A stretch of 64,000 nt of DNA, taken from Massilia sp. CF038. Its GTDB lineage: Bacteria; Pseudomonadota; Gammaproteobacteria; Burkholderiales; Burkholderiaceae_D. The stretch covers positions 1,736,001 through 1,800,000 of the forward strand of contig NZ_FQWU01000002.1 of NCBI RefSeq assembly GCF_900129765.1, given 5' to 3'. Below, piece after piece: positions 43,932 through 52,303 of this stretch. Both the position numbers and the translations under genes were made by a program. Positions within the stretch are counted from its first letter, which is position 1. Every line of letters starts with the position of its first letter. The notes under the pieces are model-generated. The model was not told where the DNA came from, did no database searches, and saw only the letters and a program-made list of their open reading frames with translations.

Positions 43932-45314
43932 ATGAAAATACAAGAAATTTTCAGGATGGCGCTCGCCTGTACGCTGCTGCTGGCAGCACATGGCGCATCG
44001 GCAGCATGCCTGTCATCCGAAGTGGAATCGAACAATAGCGACAGCAGCGCCAATACCGGCGCGTGCAGCGGTACTGCCATCAGCGGCACCATTGCGTCCA
44101 GCACCGACGTCGACTGGTTCAAGCTCGATGTGACGGGCCCCGGCACCATCAGCATCAACTTGGCACACGACAGCGGCATCGATCTGGACTGGTACCTGTA
44201 CAAGGCCACCGGTTCTTACGTGGCCTACCGCTCCACCGTCAGCAATCCCGAGACCGGCAGCTACGGCGCGACGGCGGCTGGCACCTACTACGTACGCGTG
44301 AAAAGCTATACCGGCAGCGGCCGCTATACCCTCAACGTGACCTTCCCCGGTGCGAGCGGCGGCGGTGGCGGCGGCACGCCTACGGCCTGCACCCTCCCCT
44401 CGGCCGTTAACCTGGGCAAGACCGGCAACGCCACACCCAAGGCCACAAGCACCAGCGGCGGCGTGGTGCTGATGGGCGGCGGCATGGACGTGGACAATGC
44501 CATCAAATGGATGATCAACAAGTCCGGCGGCGGCGACTTTGTGGTGATCCGCTCGAGCGGCACCAACGCCTATAACGACTACATCTATGGTCTGGGCGGC
44601 AGCAACTCAGTGCAGACCCTGCTCATCACCAGCGTGGCACAGGCCAACGACGCCTGCGTGGTACAGACCATCAAAAGTGCGGGTGCGGTGTTCCTGGCCG
44701 GTGGTGACCAAGCCAACTACATCAATTACTTCAAGGGCCAGGGCGTGGGCACGGCGCTCAATTACCTGATCAACACCAAGCAGGCGCCGGTGGGCGGCAC
44801 CAGTGCCGGCATGGCGATCCAGGGCCAGTACTATCACCCAGGTGGCGCCGAGGTGACCACGGTGCTGAACAACCCGACCGCTGCTGCCATCGGTAACAAC
44901 TTCCTGGCCAATGGCGGCCTCACCAACCTGGTCACGGAGCCGCATTTTGCCGAACGTGCGCGCCAGCCACGCCTGACCGGCTTCATGGCCAGCATGCTGT
45001 ACAACTATGCGGTGAGCTGGCAGAGCGTGCGCGGCGTGTCGGCCGACGAAGCCACCGCGGTCGCCATCGACGCCAATGGCGTTGGCAATGTGTACGGCGC
45101 CGGCAATGTCAATTTTGTCCGGGCCACTGGTGCGCCTGAGACGCTGGCGCCTGGCGCCAAACTCACCTGGCAGCTTTCACAAAAAGCGCTGCAGATGTAT
45201 CAGGTGCCAGGCACCGTCAACGGCAGCAATGCGTTCAATCTGGGCACCTGGACCGGCAGCGGCGGCATCACCCGCTACTGGGCGGTCAGCAATGGCGTGC
45301 TGACGATCTACTGA
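43932..45314 (+). CDS. Secreted cyanophycinase-like S51 peptidase with PPC domain
   Basis: A 460-residue exported protein. The signal peptide (1-25, ending HGASA) is followed by a bacterial pre-peptidase C-terminal-type beta domain (about 30-145; DVDWFKLDVTGPGTISINL, TAAGTYYVRVKSYTGSGRY), a Gly-rich linker and an S51 peptidase domain. The nucleophile Ser is in VGGTSAGMAIQG and the TEPHFAERARQPRL segment holds the conserved His/Arg positions of cyanophycinases. It would cleave beta-aspartyl-arginine polymer or other peptides outside the cytoplasm. The GGAGAG start is good. The next exported gene follows closely. Confidence 0.87.
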   Translation: MKIQEIFRMALACTLLLAAHGASAACLSSEVESNNSDSSANTGACSGTAISGTIASSTDVDWFKLDVTGPGTISINLAHDSGIDLDWYLYKATGSYVAYRSTVSNPETGSYGATAAGTYYVRVKSYTGSGRYTLNVTFPGASGGGGGGTPTACTLPSAVNLGKTGNATPKATSTSGGVVLMGGGMDVDNAIKWMINKSGGGDFVVIRSSGTNAYNDYIYGLGGSNSVQTLLITSVAQANDACVVQTIKSAGAVFLAGGDQANYINYFKGQGVGTALNYLINTKQAPVGGTSAGMAIQGQYYHPGGAEVTTVLNNPTAAAIGNNFLANGGLTNLVTEPHFAERARQPRLTGFMASMLYNYAVSWQSVRGVSADEATAVAIDANGVGNVYGAGNVNFVRATGAPETLAPGAKLTWQLSQKALQMYQVPGTVNGSNAFNLGTWTGSGGITRYWAVSNGVLTIY

Positions 45315-45334
45315 TGTCAACTCAAGGAACAACA

Positions 45335-45730
45335 ATGAAACCAATCCGATTGATCGCGCTGGCCGCGGCTGCACTCTGCCTCAATGCCCAGGGCGCCTCC
45401 AGGCATGACTATGTCTACACCCCAGCCCCCGGCGTCCATGAAGTGAAGTACTTCCACGGCTGCTGGGACAACAAGGACGACGAAAAGCGTCCGAAAATCG
45501 ACGTCACGATGGCGGGCCTGAACGTGACCGATGTCCAGATCGAGACGCGCCAGCGCGAGGAAGGCAAGCCGTCGACTGACATGATCACCTTCCGGCTCAA
45601 GAACATGGATGCCAGTTTCAGCGTCCAGTTCCGCAGCAAGGACGGCGATCACTGCCAGCAGGGGGTGGCAAGCATTGCGTTTCGCGACCGAGTATTACGC
45701 AACGCAAACGAGGTGAATGCGCTGAGATGA
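45335..45730 (+). CDS. Small exported protein of unknown function
   Basis: A 131-residue protein with a signal peptide (about 1-20, ending LNAQGA). The mature part contains EVKYFHGCWDNKDDEKRPK and DMITFRLKNMDASFSVQFRS; two cysteines (HGCWD, DHCQQG) may pair. I do not recognise the family. It starts 20 bp after the cyanophycinase-like gene with an AAGGA site, so it is probably co-expressed with it, and a strong hairpin follows. Confidence 0.65.
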   Translation: MKPIRLIALAAAALCLNAQGASRHDYVYTPAPGVHEVKYFHGCWDNKDDEKRPKIDVTMAGLNVTDVQIETRQREEGKPSTDMITFRLKNMDASFSVQFRSKDGDHCQQGVASIAFRDRVLRNANEVNALR

Positions 45731-45770
45731 TGGACAAGAATTACCTCTGATTACTGAGGGCATCAAATTG

Positions 45771-45798
45771 AACGGCGCCCGTAAACACGGGCGCCGTT
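45771..45798. terminator. Terminator-like perfect hairpin
   Basis: AACGGCGCCCGT and ACGGGCGCCGTT form a perfect 12 bp GC-rich stem with a 4 bp AAAC loop, 40 bp after the stop of the small exported protein. No T-run follows on either strand, so termination may need other factors; it could also protect the 3' end. Confidence 0.55.
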
Positions 45799-45903
45799 AA
45801 ACGAGCTCATGCGCGGCAAAGATTTAAAAATGTGGTTATGATGGCCACGCGTCGCCTATCCTGCCGGCGCATCAATCAGAAGCTATTTCTGTTAGGAGCA
45901 CAC

Positions 45904-46359
45904 ATGAAGAAGATCATTCTTGCATCCGTACTGACCGTCGCCGCCACCTTCTCGGCGCAGGCAAAAGACATTGTCGACACTGCCGTCGACGCAGGTAACT
46001 TCACCACACTGGCCACTGCACTGAAGGCGGCCGGGCTGGTGGAAACGCTCAAAGGCAAAGGCCCGTTCACGGTGTTTGCGCCGACCGACGAAGCGTTCGC
46101 CAAAATTCCAAAAGCCGATCTGGACGCGCTGTTGGCGGACAAGGCCAAGCTGACCAAGGTACTCACCTATCACGTGGTGCCGGGCAAAGTGATGGCGGCG
46201 AATGTGAAGGCCGGTAAAGTGAAAACCGTGGAAGGCGCATCGATCAACGTGACCACCAAGGGTGGCGTGATGGTCGATAACGCCAAGGTCACTGCTACCG
46301 ATATCAAGGCAGACAATGGCGTGATTCACGTTATTGATACCGTGATCATGCCGAAGTAA
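45904..46359 (+). CDS. Secreted fasciclin-domain protein
   Basis: A 151-residue protein with a signal peptide (1-20, ending TFSAQA) and one fasciclin (FAS1) domain. [17 protein letters not shown] (H1 region), [16 protein letters not shown] (YH motif) and [13 protein letters not shown] (H2 region) are all present. FAS1 proteins are extracellular adhesion or matrix modules. A good AGGAGC site precedes the ATG. It is separate from the preceding gene by the hairpin at 45771-45798. Confidence 0.93.
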   Translation: MKKIILASVLTVAATFSAQAKDIVDTAVDAGNFTTLATALKAAGLVETLKGKGPFTVFAPTDEAFAKIPKADLDALLADKAKLTKVLTYHVVPGKVMAANVKAGKVKTVEGASINVTTKGGVMVDNAKVTATDIKADNGVIHVIDTVIMPK

Positions 46360-46362
46360 ACG

Positions 46363-46449
46363 ACATCGTCCTCGCGGAGGCGGGGACCTATAGCACGCGA
46401 AACGACTTCGGTCGCGTGGAATAGGTCCCCGCCTTCGCGAGGACGACGT
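46363..46449. repeat. Palindromic intergenic element, copy 6
   Basis: Outer arms ACATCGTCCTCGCGGAGGCG and CGCCTTCGCGAGGACGACGT; inner stem mixes the two subtypes, CCTATAGCACGCG on the left and CGCGTGGAATAGG on the right. It starts 3 bp after the fasciclin stop and ends 2 bp before the uvrD stop, filling the whole convergent gap. Confidence 0.85.
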
Positions 46450-46451
46450 GG

Positions 46452-48758
46452 TCAGCGCAAGCGTTCCAGCTTGGCCACCGACAGATCCAGCACCTTCATT
46501 CCCGCCTTGCCAAAATTGATCTGCGCGCGCGCATTGCTGCCGCCGCCTTCAATATTAACGATCACACCTTCGCCGAACTTGGCATGCGCCACCGATTCAC
46601 CGATGCGCCACCCCGGTCCATTGCTGGCGGCCTTTTGCGTGATCTGCTGCGCGATCTTGTTGTCCGACCCGCCACCGAAGCTTGGCTCATCCCAGGCGGA
46701 TTTCTTATTGCCGAACCAGTGCGACTGCACCTTCGGCGAAATCCATTTAAGTGCCTCCTCAGGCAGCTCGTCAAAAAAGCGCGATTTCATGTTGTAGCGA
46801 GTTTGACCGTGCAGCATGCGCGTCTGCGTAAAGCTCATGTACAGGCGTTTCTTGGCGCGGGTGATGGCCACATACATCAGGCGCCGCTCTTCATCGACGC
46901 CATCCATCTCGCGCGAACTGCTCTCGTGCGGGAACAGGCCTTCTTCCAGGCCGGTAATGAAGACTGCATCGAACTCCAGGCCCTTGGCCGAATGCACCGT
47001 CATCAGCTGCAGCGCGTCCTGCCCCGCCTGCGCCTGGGCGTCGCCTGCTTCCAGCGACGCATGCGACAGGAAGGCCGACAGCGGCGACATGACCGCCGGC
47101 AGCGCGGCATCGGCGTCGAGGATTTCAAAGCCATCCTGATTGACGATAGGCGCGCCCGACATGGCCTCGGCCTTGGGGCCCAGGTGCGCAGGCGCGGATT
47201 GGCCAAAGCCCTCCTCCTGCACAAACTGGGTGGCCGCATTGACCATCTGCTCCAAGTTTTCGATCCGGTCGGCGCCTTCTTTTTCGTTCTGATAGTGGGT
47301 CAGCAAGCCGCTTGCCTCCAGCACCACGCGCACCATTTCCGGCAGCGACAGCTGTTGCGTTTCAAAGCGCGCACCTTCAATCAGCTTGACGAATGCGCCC
47401 AGCGAGGTGCCGGCCTTGCCCATCACGTAAGGCACTGCTGCATACATGGAAATGCGGTGCTGTTCGGCCGCAGCCTGCAGTGCTTCGATCGAACGCATGC
47501 CGATGCCGCGCGTGGGGAAGTTCACCACACGCAGGAAGGCCTGGTCGTTGTGCGGATTGTCCATCAGCTGCAAGTACGCGATAGCGTGCTTGACCTCGGC
47601 GCGCTGGAAATAGCGCTGGCCGCCGTACACCGTGTAAGGCAAACCGGCCGCGAACAGCGCGTGCTCGATCACGCGCGACTGCGCATTGGAGCGGTACAGA
47701 ATGGCGATCTCGCTGCGCAGCGCGCCTTCAGCCATCAGGGTCTTGGCTTCTTCAATGATCCACTGGGCCTCTTCCAGGTCGGAAGACGCTTCATAAATGC
47801 GCACCGGCTCACCGTGGCCAGCATCCGTGCGCAGGTTCTTGCCAAGGCGCTTGCTGTTATTGGCGATCAGGTGATTGGCCGAATCAAGGATGTGACCGTG
47901 CGAACGGTAATTTTGCTCCAGCTTGATCAGATTCTCGACCCGGAATTCACGCTCGAAGGCGGACATATTGCCCACGTTGGCGCCGCGGAAAGCGTAAATG
48001 CTCTGGTCATCGTCACCGACGGCAAACAGCGCGCCGCCGATCTGCTGCCCCTGTCCTGCCAGCAACTTGAGCAGGTTGTACTGCAAGTCATTGGTATCCT
48101 GGAACTCGTCGACCAGAATGTGCTTGAAGCGGGCCTGGTAATGCTCGCGCAGCGGTTGATTACGGGCAAGTAATTCGTAAGCGCGCAGCAGCAGTTCGGC
48201 AAAATCGACCACGCCTTCGCGCTGGCACTGCATGTCGTACAGTTCGTACAACTCAACCATCTTGCGCTCGATCGGATCGTGCGCTTCCACACGATTGGCG
48301 CGCAAGCCCTGGTCCTTGGCGTTATTGATGAAGTACATCAGATTTTTGGCCGGGTACTTTTCATCATCAACGTTGTTCGCCTTGAGCAGACGCTTGATCA
48401 TGGACAACTGATCTTGCGAATCCATGATCTGGAACGTTTGCGGCAGCGCCGCGTCGCGGTAGTGGGTGCGCAGCAGGCGGTTGCACAGGCCGTGGAAGGT
48501 GCCGATCCACATCCCGCGCGTGCTGACCGGCAGCATGGCCGACAGCCGCGTGAGCATCTCCTTGGCTGCCTTATTGGTAAATGTGACAGCCATGATCCCG
48601 GCTGGCGACACTTGCCCGGTCTGGATCAGCCAGGCGATACGGGTCGTCAGCACGCGCGTTTTGCCGGAGCCGGCGCCAGCGAGAATCAGGGCGCTTTGCG
48701 ACGGCAGCGTGACGGCGGCGAGTTGTTCGGGATTGAGGTTGTGAAGGAGATTTTGCAT
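46452..48758 (-). CDS. uvrD: UvrD/Rep-family 3'-5' DNA helicase
   Basis: Superfamily 1A helicase of 768 residues for nucleotide excision and mismatch repair. Walker A is LAGAGSGKTRVLTTRI; motif II-III region DDDQSIYAFRGA; QNYRSHGHIL (motif IV); VHSAKGLEFDAVFITGLEEG (motif V); VAITRAKKRLYM (motif VI). The C-terminal beta domain (GESVAHAKFGEGVIVNIEGG, then VAKLERLR) is the UvrD/PcrA Tudor-like RNA-polymerase-binding module. I started at MQNLLHNLN. Confidence 0.95.
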   Translation of the reverse strand: MQNLLHNLNPEQLAAVTLPSQSALILAGAGSGKTRVLTTRIAWLIQTGQVSPAGIMAVTFTNKAAKEMLTRLSAMLPVSTRGMWIGTFHGLCNRLLRTHYRDAALPQTFQIMDSQDQLSMIKRLLKANNVDDEKYPAKNLMYFINNAKDQGLRANRVEAHDPIERKMVELYELYDMQCQREGVVDFAELLLRAYELLARNQPLREHYQARFKHILVDEFQDTNDLQYNLLKLLAGQGQQIGGALFAVGDDDQSIYAFRGANVGNMSAFEREFRVENLIKLEQNYRSHGHILDSANHLIANNSKRLGKNLRTDAGHGEPVRIYEASSDLEEAQWIIEEAKTLMAEGALRSEIAILYRSNAQSRVIEHALFAAGLPYTVYGGQRYFQRAEVKHAIAYLQLMDNPHNDQAFLRVVNFPTRGIGMRSIEALQAAAEQHRISMYAAVPYVMGKAGTSLGAFVKLIEGARFETQQLSLPEMVRVVLEASGLLTHYQNEKEGADRIENLEQMVNAATQFVQEEGFGQSAPAHLGPKAEAMSGAPIVNQDGFEILDADAALPAVMSPLSAFLSHASLEAGDAQAQAGQDALQLMTVHSAKGLEFDAVFITGLEEGLFPHESSSREMDGVDEERRLMYVAITRAKKRLYMSFTQTRMLHGQTRYNMKSRFFDELPEEALKWISPKVQSHWFGNKKSAWDEPSFGGGSDNKIAQQITQKAASNGPGWRIGESVAHAKFGEGVIVNIEGGGSNARAQINFGKAGMKVLDLSVAKLERLR

Positions 48759-48794
48759 CCCGTGATTATACCGGTCGCGCACTGCGCTGGCGGT

Positions 48795-49247
48795 CTACGG
48801 GACGTGCCGCTCCTGCAAGGACAATTTGGGCGCCAGCTTCACGCTTTGTTCGATCGTGACCTGTAAATCTGGCTGGCCCTCGTCGCGTGCGACCCCGGTG
48901 TAAGCGCTGCCACCCAGCTGCAGCCGGGCACCCAGAGCGCCGACGCTGCGGCCATCAAAGTAGAAGCGGGTCTTGAGGGCGACATGCTCGCCCTGCTCTG
49001 GCGTGAGCAAAAAATCGGCGATCCACTTCTTGCCATCCTTCCAACCAGCGACCGTGAATGGCTCGCCGGCCCTCGCCAGTTTGGATGCTGTGGTGTTTTC
49101 GCCTGCAATGGCGATCTTGAGGTCGACGATATACCTGTCGCGATTGGGCTGGGCAGCCTGCGCCACGCTGGACAGCAGAACGGCGCCCACCGCCAGCCCG
49201 GAGGCACGGCACGCTTTTGAGACAATCACCATCAATCGATTTCGCAT
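48795..49247 (-). CDS. Secreted copy of the M56 sensor-like domain
   Basis: A 150-residue protein with a signal peptide (about 1-32, ending SVAQAA). The mature part (RYIVDLKIAIAGENTTASKL, AGEPFTVAGWKDGKKWIADF) aligns by eye along its whole length with the C-terminal 110 residues of the M56 peptidase encoded just upstream (KYLVELKITFAGEYSSPSVL, AGEPFTLSGATRGKTWSGDF), ending in the shared SVKxAP. It is thus a free periplasmic paralog of that domain. It follows the M56 gene after 38 bp and probably belongs to the same operon. Function unknown, perhaps ligand binding or titration. Confidence 0.7.
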   Translation of the reverse strand: MRNRLMVIVSKACRASGLAVGAVLLSSVAQAAQPNRDRYIVDLKIAIAGENTTASKLARAGEPFTVAGWKDGKKWIADFLLTPEQGEHVALKTRFYFDGRSVGALGARLQLGGSAYTGVARDEGQPDLQVTIEQSVKLAPKLSLQERHVP

Positions 49248-49285
49248 GCACAGATTATACCGGTCGAGCCGGGCGCAGTCGCTTG

Positions 49286-50515
49286 CTACTGACTAGCTGG
49301 CGCCGGCGCCCGTTTCACACTGCCATCGAGCACCAGAATCATGGTATCCGCACCAGCTTCGCTCATGATCGCGACATGCTTGCTTTCGCCGAGACGGATG
49401 CCGCCATTGTGATCGCCGCTATATTTGCCGTCGATGGTGAACTGGCTTCTCAACCAGACCATGTCGCCCTTGTCCTCGGTCACGACAAAGTCGCCCGACC
49501 AGGTCTTGCCGCGGGTGGCGCCGCTGAGCGTGAACGGTTCGCCAGCACCAATCAGCACCGATGGGCTGGAATACTCGCCCGCAAAGGTGATTTTTAATTC
49601 GACCAGATACTTGGTCTTTTGCTCGGATTCGGCGCGTGCCACGACGGTGCCGATGATGCCGCCTGCAAGCAGAAAGGCAAGCATGGCGCGCCCGGCCCAG
49701 CGCCGTGCTGGATTGTTCTTCGAATGGTTCAACTGCATGATGCGCTCCTTGAGTGGATGATTTGACTGCCAGTGGCAGGTAGCAGGGGCAAATGCACCGG
49801 CCGCCTGGGTGTTGAGCAAGGCAGCGCCGTACACGCGTGCCTGGCCGGGGTGACGCTGCAGGACATCGGCGTCGCACGCGAGCTCCTGATCGAAGCGGCA
49901 GCGCGCCGCCGCCAGATGGATTAGCGGGTGAAACCAGAAGGCACACTGCAGCAGCGCGACCAGCGCGTTGACAAGCGCATCATGACGCAGCACGTGGCAC
50001 TGCTCGTGGGCGATGATCAGCTGCTGTTCCTGCGCGCTGTAACGCTGTGCAAAATCGGCTGGCAGCACAATGCGCGGCCGCCAAAGCCCCAGCAGAGCCG
50101 GACCTTGCGCAGTGGTGGCCGCGAGGTACACGTTGTCCCGGGCAGTGAGGGAACCCAGACTGCGCACATAACGGCGCTGGGCCACGGCGAGCAGCAAGGC
50201 CGTGGCCAGTGCGCCCGCGAGCCATGCACTCAACAGGATGGTGGTCCATGCCACCGGTACCGCCTGCGCCACTGGCGCAGCCAGCGGCCCTGCTGCCAGG
50301 GTCGGCATGGCCTGCACCGCGATCACACGGTTCACGTGCATTGAGGGCAGCACTGCCGCGATCATCAATACCGGCACCAGCAGCCACACGTGGTAGCTGA
50401 TACGGGCGCCGAAGCGCAGCCGCAGTGTGGCCCGCAAAGGCAGCACCAGTAGAATCGCGACGCTCGCTCCAAGCGTCATCCGCGCCAGGGCTTCAAACAG
50501 GCTACTTTCCATCAT
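49286..50515 (-). CDS. BlaR1-like M56 membrane metallopeptidase
   Basis: A 409-residue integral membrane sensor protease. Several helices lie in the first 115 residues; the zinc motif HEQCH is at 170-174 in LIIAHEQCHVLRHDAL, with a third ligand Glu211 in FDQELACDADVL. A last helix (278-293) is followed by a periplasmic domain of about 110 residues which is not the beta-lactam-binding domain of true BlaR1. Such proteins cleave the BlaI-type repressor after sensing an outside signal. The gene overlaps the end of blaI-type 50502-50888 by 14 bases. Confidence 0.87.
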   Translation of the reverse strand: MMESSLFEALARMTLGASVAILLVLPLRATLRLRFGARISYHVWLLVPVLMIAAVLPSMHVNRVIAVQAMPTLAAGPLAAPVAQAVPVAWTTILLSAWLAGALATALLLAVAQRRYVRSLGSLTARDNVYLAATTAQGPALLGLWRPRIVLPADFAQRYSAQEQQLIIAHEQCHVLRHDALVNALVALLQCAFWFHPLIHLAAARCRFDQELACDADVLQRHPGQARVYGAALLNTQAAGAFAPATCHWQSNHPLKERIMQLNHSKNNPARRWAGRAMLAFLLAGGIIGTVVARAESEQKTKYLVELKITFAGEYSSPSVLIGAGEPFTLSGATRGKTWSGDFVVTEDKGDMVWLRSQFTIDGKYSGDHNGGIRLGESKHVAIMSEAGADTMILVLDGSVKRAPAPASQ

Positions 50516-50888
50516 CGAGCTCCTCGATCAGTTTTTTGAGTTCGGCGATGTCGCTCGCGCTGAGTTTGCGGTGCTTGCCGAAGTGGGCGACCAGCGGGGC
50601 CACACGGCCGCCAAACAGGCGGTCCAGCATGCCGCCGCTCTCGCGGCTGACCCACTGGTCGCGTTTCAGCACGGCGCTGTACAGGTAGCGGCGTCCGTCC
50701 TTGCTGGCGCTGACAGCGCCTTTTTTCAGCAGGCGGTTGAGCAGCGTCTTGATGGTCGCTTCCTGCCAGCGCTGTTCTGTCACCAGCGCGGCGATGACGT
50801 CTTCTGCGGCCAGCGCCGCCTGCGCGCGCCAGAGTACATCCATTACCAGTGATTCGGCGTCGCTGATATCTACTGGGTCGGGGGTCAT
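50502..50888 (-). CDS. BlaI/MecI-family repressor
   Basis: A 128-residue winged-helix repressor. ISDAESLVMDVLWRAQAALA, followed by WQEATIKTLLNRLLKKGAVS, is the family DNA-binding signature; the C-terminal dimerisation helices hold the site normally cut by the partner peptidase. It starts the operon with the M56 peptidase and its free sensor-like paralog. Two perfect palindromes upstream contain TTACA/TGTAA half-sites like those bound by BlaI. I chose MTPDPVDI as the start, with a GGAG site. Confidence 0.9.
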   Translation of the reverse strand: MTPDPVDISDAESLVMDVLWRAQAALAAEDVIAALVTEQRWQEATIKTLLNRLLKKGAVSASKDGRRYLYSAVLKRDQWVSRESGGMLDRLFGGRVAPLVAHFGKHRKLSASDIAELKKLIEELDDGK

Positions 50889-50908
50889 GCTTGCTCCTGC
50901 TTTCAAAA

Positions 50909-50960
50909 ATTACATATGTAATCGATGCGCTATGATTACACGTGTAATTGAAAGCGTCAA
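50909..50960 (-). promoter_or_regulatory. Promoter with two BlaI-type operators
   Basis: Two perfect 14 bp palindromes, ATTACATATGTAAT (50909-50922) and ATTACACGTGTAAT (50935-50948), have centres 26 bp apart. On the minus strand TTGACG (50955-50960) and AATCAT (50932-50937) are spaced 17 bp, so one operator sits between -35 and -10 and the other at about the transcription start. Repressor on both would block the promoter, giving autoregulation of the blaI-type operon. Confidence 0.7.
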
Positions 50961-51010
50961 TACCTATTGTGGAGCTGGATGGATGGGGAACTCAGGGGAT
51001 GGTGTGAGCC

Positions 51011-51102
51011 ACTGCATCGCCCTCGCGGAGGCGGGGGCCCATTCCACCTGTCCGAAGTTGGAAACGTGGGATGGGTCCCCGCCTTCGCGAGGACGATGCA
51101 GT
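51011..51102. repeat. Palindromic intergenic element, copy 7
   Basis: Arms ACTGCATCGCCCTCGCGGAG and CGCGAGGACGATGCAGT; the inner stem is of the second subtype (CCCATTCCAC, then GTGGGATGGG) with loop CCGAAGTTGG. It lies 23 bp beyond the stop of the formaldehyde dehydrogenase gene (minus strand). The palindrome here extends a few bases further out (ACTGC / GCAGT) than in other copies. Confidence 0.85.
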
Positions 51103-51125
51103 GATTGCGGTAGCAGGAAGGGGTT

Positions 51126-52232
51126 TTAGTACAGCACCACCGAGCGGATCGATTCGCCGCTCTTCATCAGATCGAAGCCTTCATTGATGCGTTCAAGCGG
51201 CAGGCGGTGGGTGATCAAATCATCGATGTTGATCTTGCCTTCCATGTACCAGTCGACGATCTTGGGCACGTCGGTGCGGCCGCGTGCGCCGCCAAACGCC
51301 GAGCCTTTCCAGACCCGCCCCGTCACCAGCTGGAACGGACGAGTCGAAATCTCCTGCCCTGCCGCAGCCACGCCGATGATGATCGACTGGCCCCAGCCCT
51401 TGTGGCAGCACTCGAGCGACTGGCGCATCGTGGTGGTGTTGCCGATGCATTCGAAGCTGTAATCGGCACCGCCATCGGTCAGGCCGATGATCGCGTCGAC
51501 CACGTTCTCGACTTCCTTCGGATTGATGAAGTGGGTCATGCCGAATTTGCGCGCCATTTCCTGGCGTGCCGGATTGATGTCGACCCCGATGATCTTGTCG
51601 GCGCCAACCATGCGCGCGGCCTGAATTACGTTCAGGCCAATGCCGCCCAGGCCGAATACCACCACGTTGGCGCCCGCTTCCACCTTGGCGGTAAACAGCA
51701 CGGCGCCAACACCGGTGGTGACGCCACAGCCGATGTAGCAGATCTTGTCGAACGGGGCGTCGGAGCGCACTTTGGCCAGCGCGATCTCGGGCACCACGAT
51801 GTAGTTCGAGAAGGTGGACGTGCCCATGTAGTGGAAGATCGGCTTGCCGTCAATCGAAAAGCGGCTGGTTGCATCCGGCATCAGGCCGCGGCCCTGGGTC
51901 GAGCGGATCGACTGGCACAGGTTGGTCTTTTGCGAGAGGCAGAATTTGCACTGGCGGCATTCGGGGGTGTACAGCGGAATGACGTGATCGTCCTTGCGCA
52001 GGCTCTTGACGCCCGGGCCCACGTCAACCACAACGCCGGCGCCCTCGTGGCCCAGGATCGACGGGAAAATGCCTTCCGGGTCAGCGCCGGACAGGGTGTA
52101 ATAATCGGTGTGACAGATGCCGGTGGCCTTGATTTCGACCAGTACTTCGCCCTCGCGCGGGCCTTGCAGGTCGACTTCTTCAATCGTGAGTGGTTGACCG
52201 GCTTTCCATGCGATCGCTGCCTTGGTTTTCAT
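51126..52232 (-). CDS. frmA: S-(hydroxymethyl)glutathione dehydrogenase (class III alcohol dehydrogenase)
   Basis: Zinc-dependent oxidation of S-hydroxymethylglutathione, the adduct of formaldehyde with glutathione. The catalytic zinc region CHTDYYTLSGADPEG with GHEGAG, the structural zinc cysteines CRQCKFCLSQKTNLC and the NAD-binding GLGGIGLNVIQAARM are all intact. The 368-residue length is normal. No frmB esterase or frmR regulator is adjacent. Confidence 0.96.
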   Translation of the reverse strand: MKTKAAIAWKAGQPLTIEEVDLQGPREGEVLVEIKATGICHTDYYTLSGADPEGIFPSILGHEGAGVVVDVGPGVKSLRKDDHVIPLYTPECRQCKFCLSQKTNLCQSIRSTQGRGLMPDATSRFSIDGKPIFHYMGTSTFSNYIVVPEIALAKVRSDAPFDKICYIGCGVTTGVGAVLFTAKVEAGANVVVFGLGGIGLNVIQAARMVGADKIIGVDINPARQEMARKFGMTHFINPKEVENVVDAIIGLTDGGADYSFECIGNTTTMRQSLECCHKGWGQSIIIGVAAAGQEISTRPFQLVTGRVWKGSAFGGARGRTDVPKIVDWYMEGKINIDDLITHRLPLERINEGFDLMKSGESIRSVVLY

Positions 52233-52273
52233 GATGGTCCTGTGCCTGGTGGGTTAGTCCACCATGATAGCAA

Positions 52274-52300
52274 AGCCGACCCGGTCGTGCCGGGCCGGCT
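52274..52300 (-). terminator. Rho-independent-type terminator
   Basis: Just after the stop of the response regulator gene (minus strand), an 11 bp stem AGCCGGCCCGG / CCGGGTCGGCT with one G-U pair closes a 5-base loop and is followed by TTTGC. It separates the receiver gene cluster from the formaldehyde dehydrogenase gene. Confidence 0.55.
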
Positions 52301-52303
52301 GCA

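Noticed and set aside
49286-50888. Beta-lactam resistance regulator pair
   Set aside because: The M56 protein lacks the penicillin-binding sensor domain and no beta-lactamase gene is adjacent, so an antibiotic-resistance role is not supported.
9488-51102. CRISPR-like array
   Set aside because: The seven elements are dispersed over 42 kb, near-palindromic and not separated by regular spacers.
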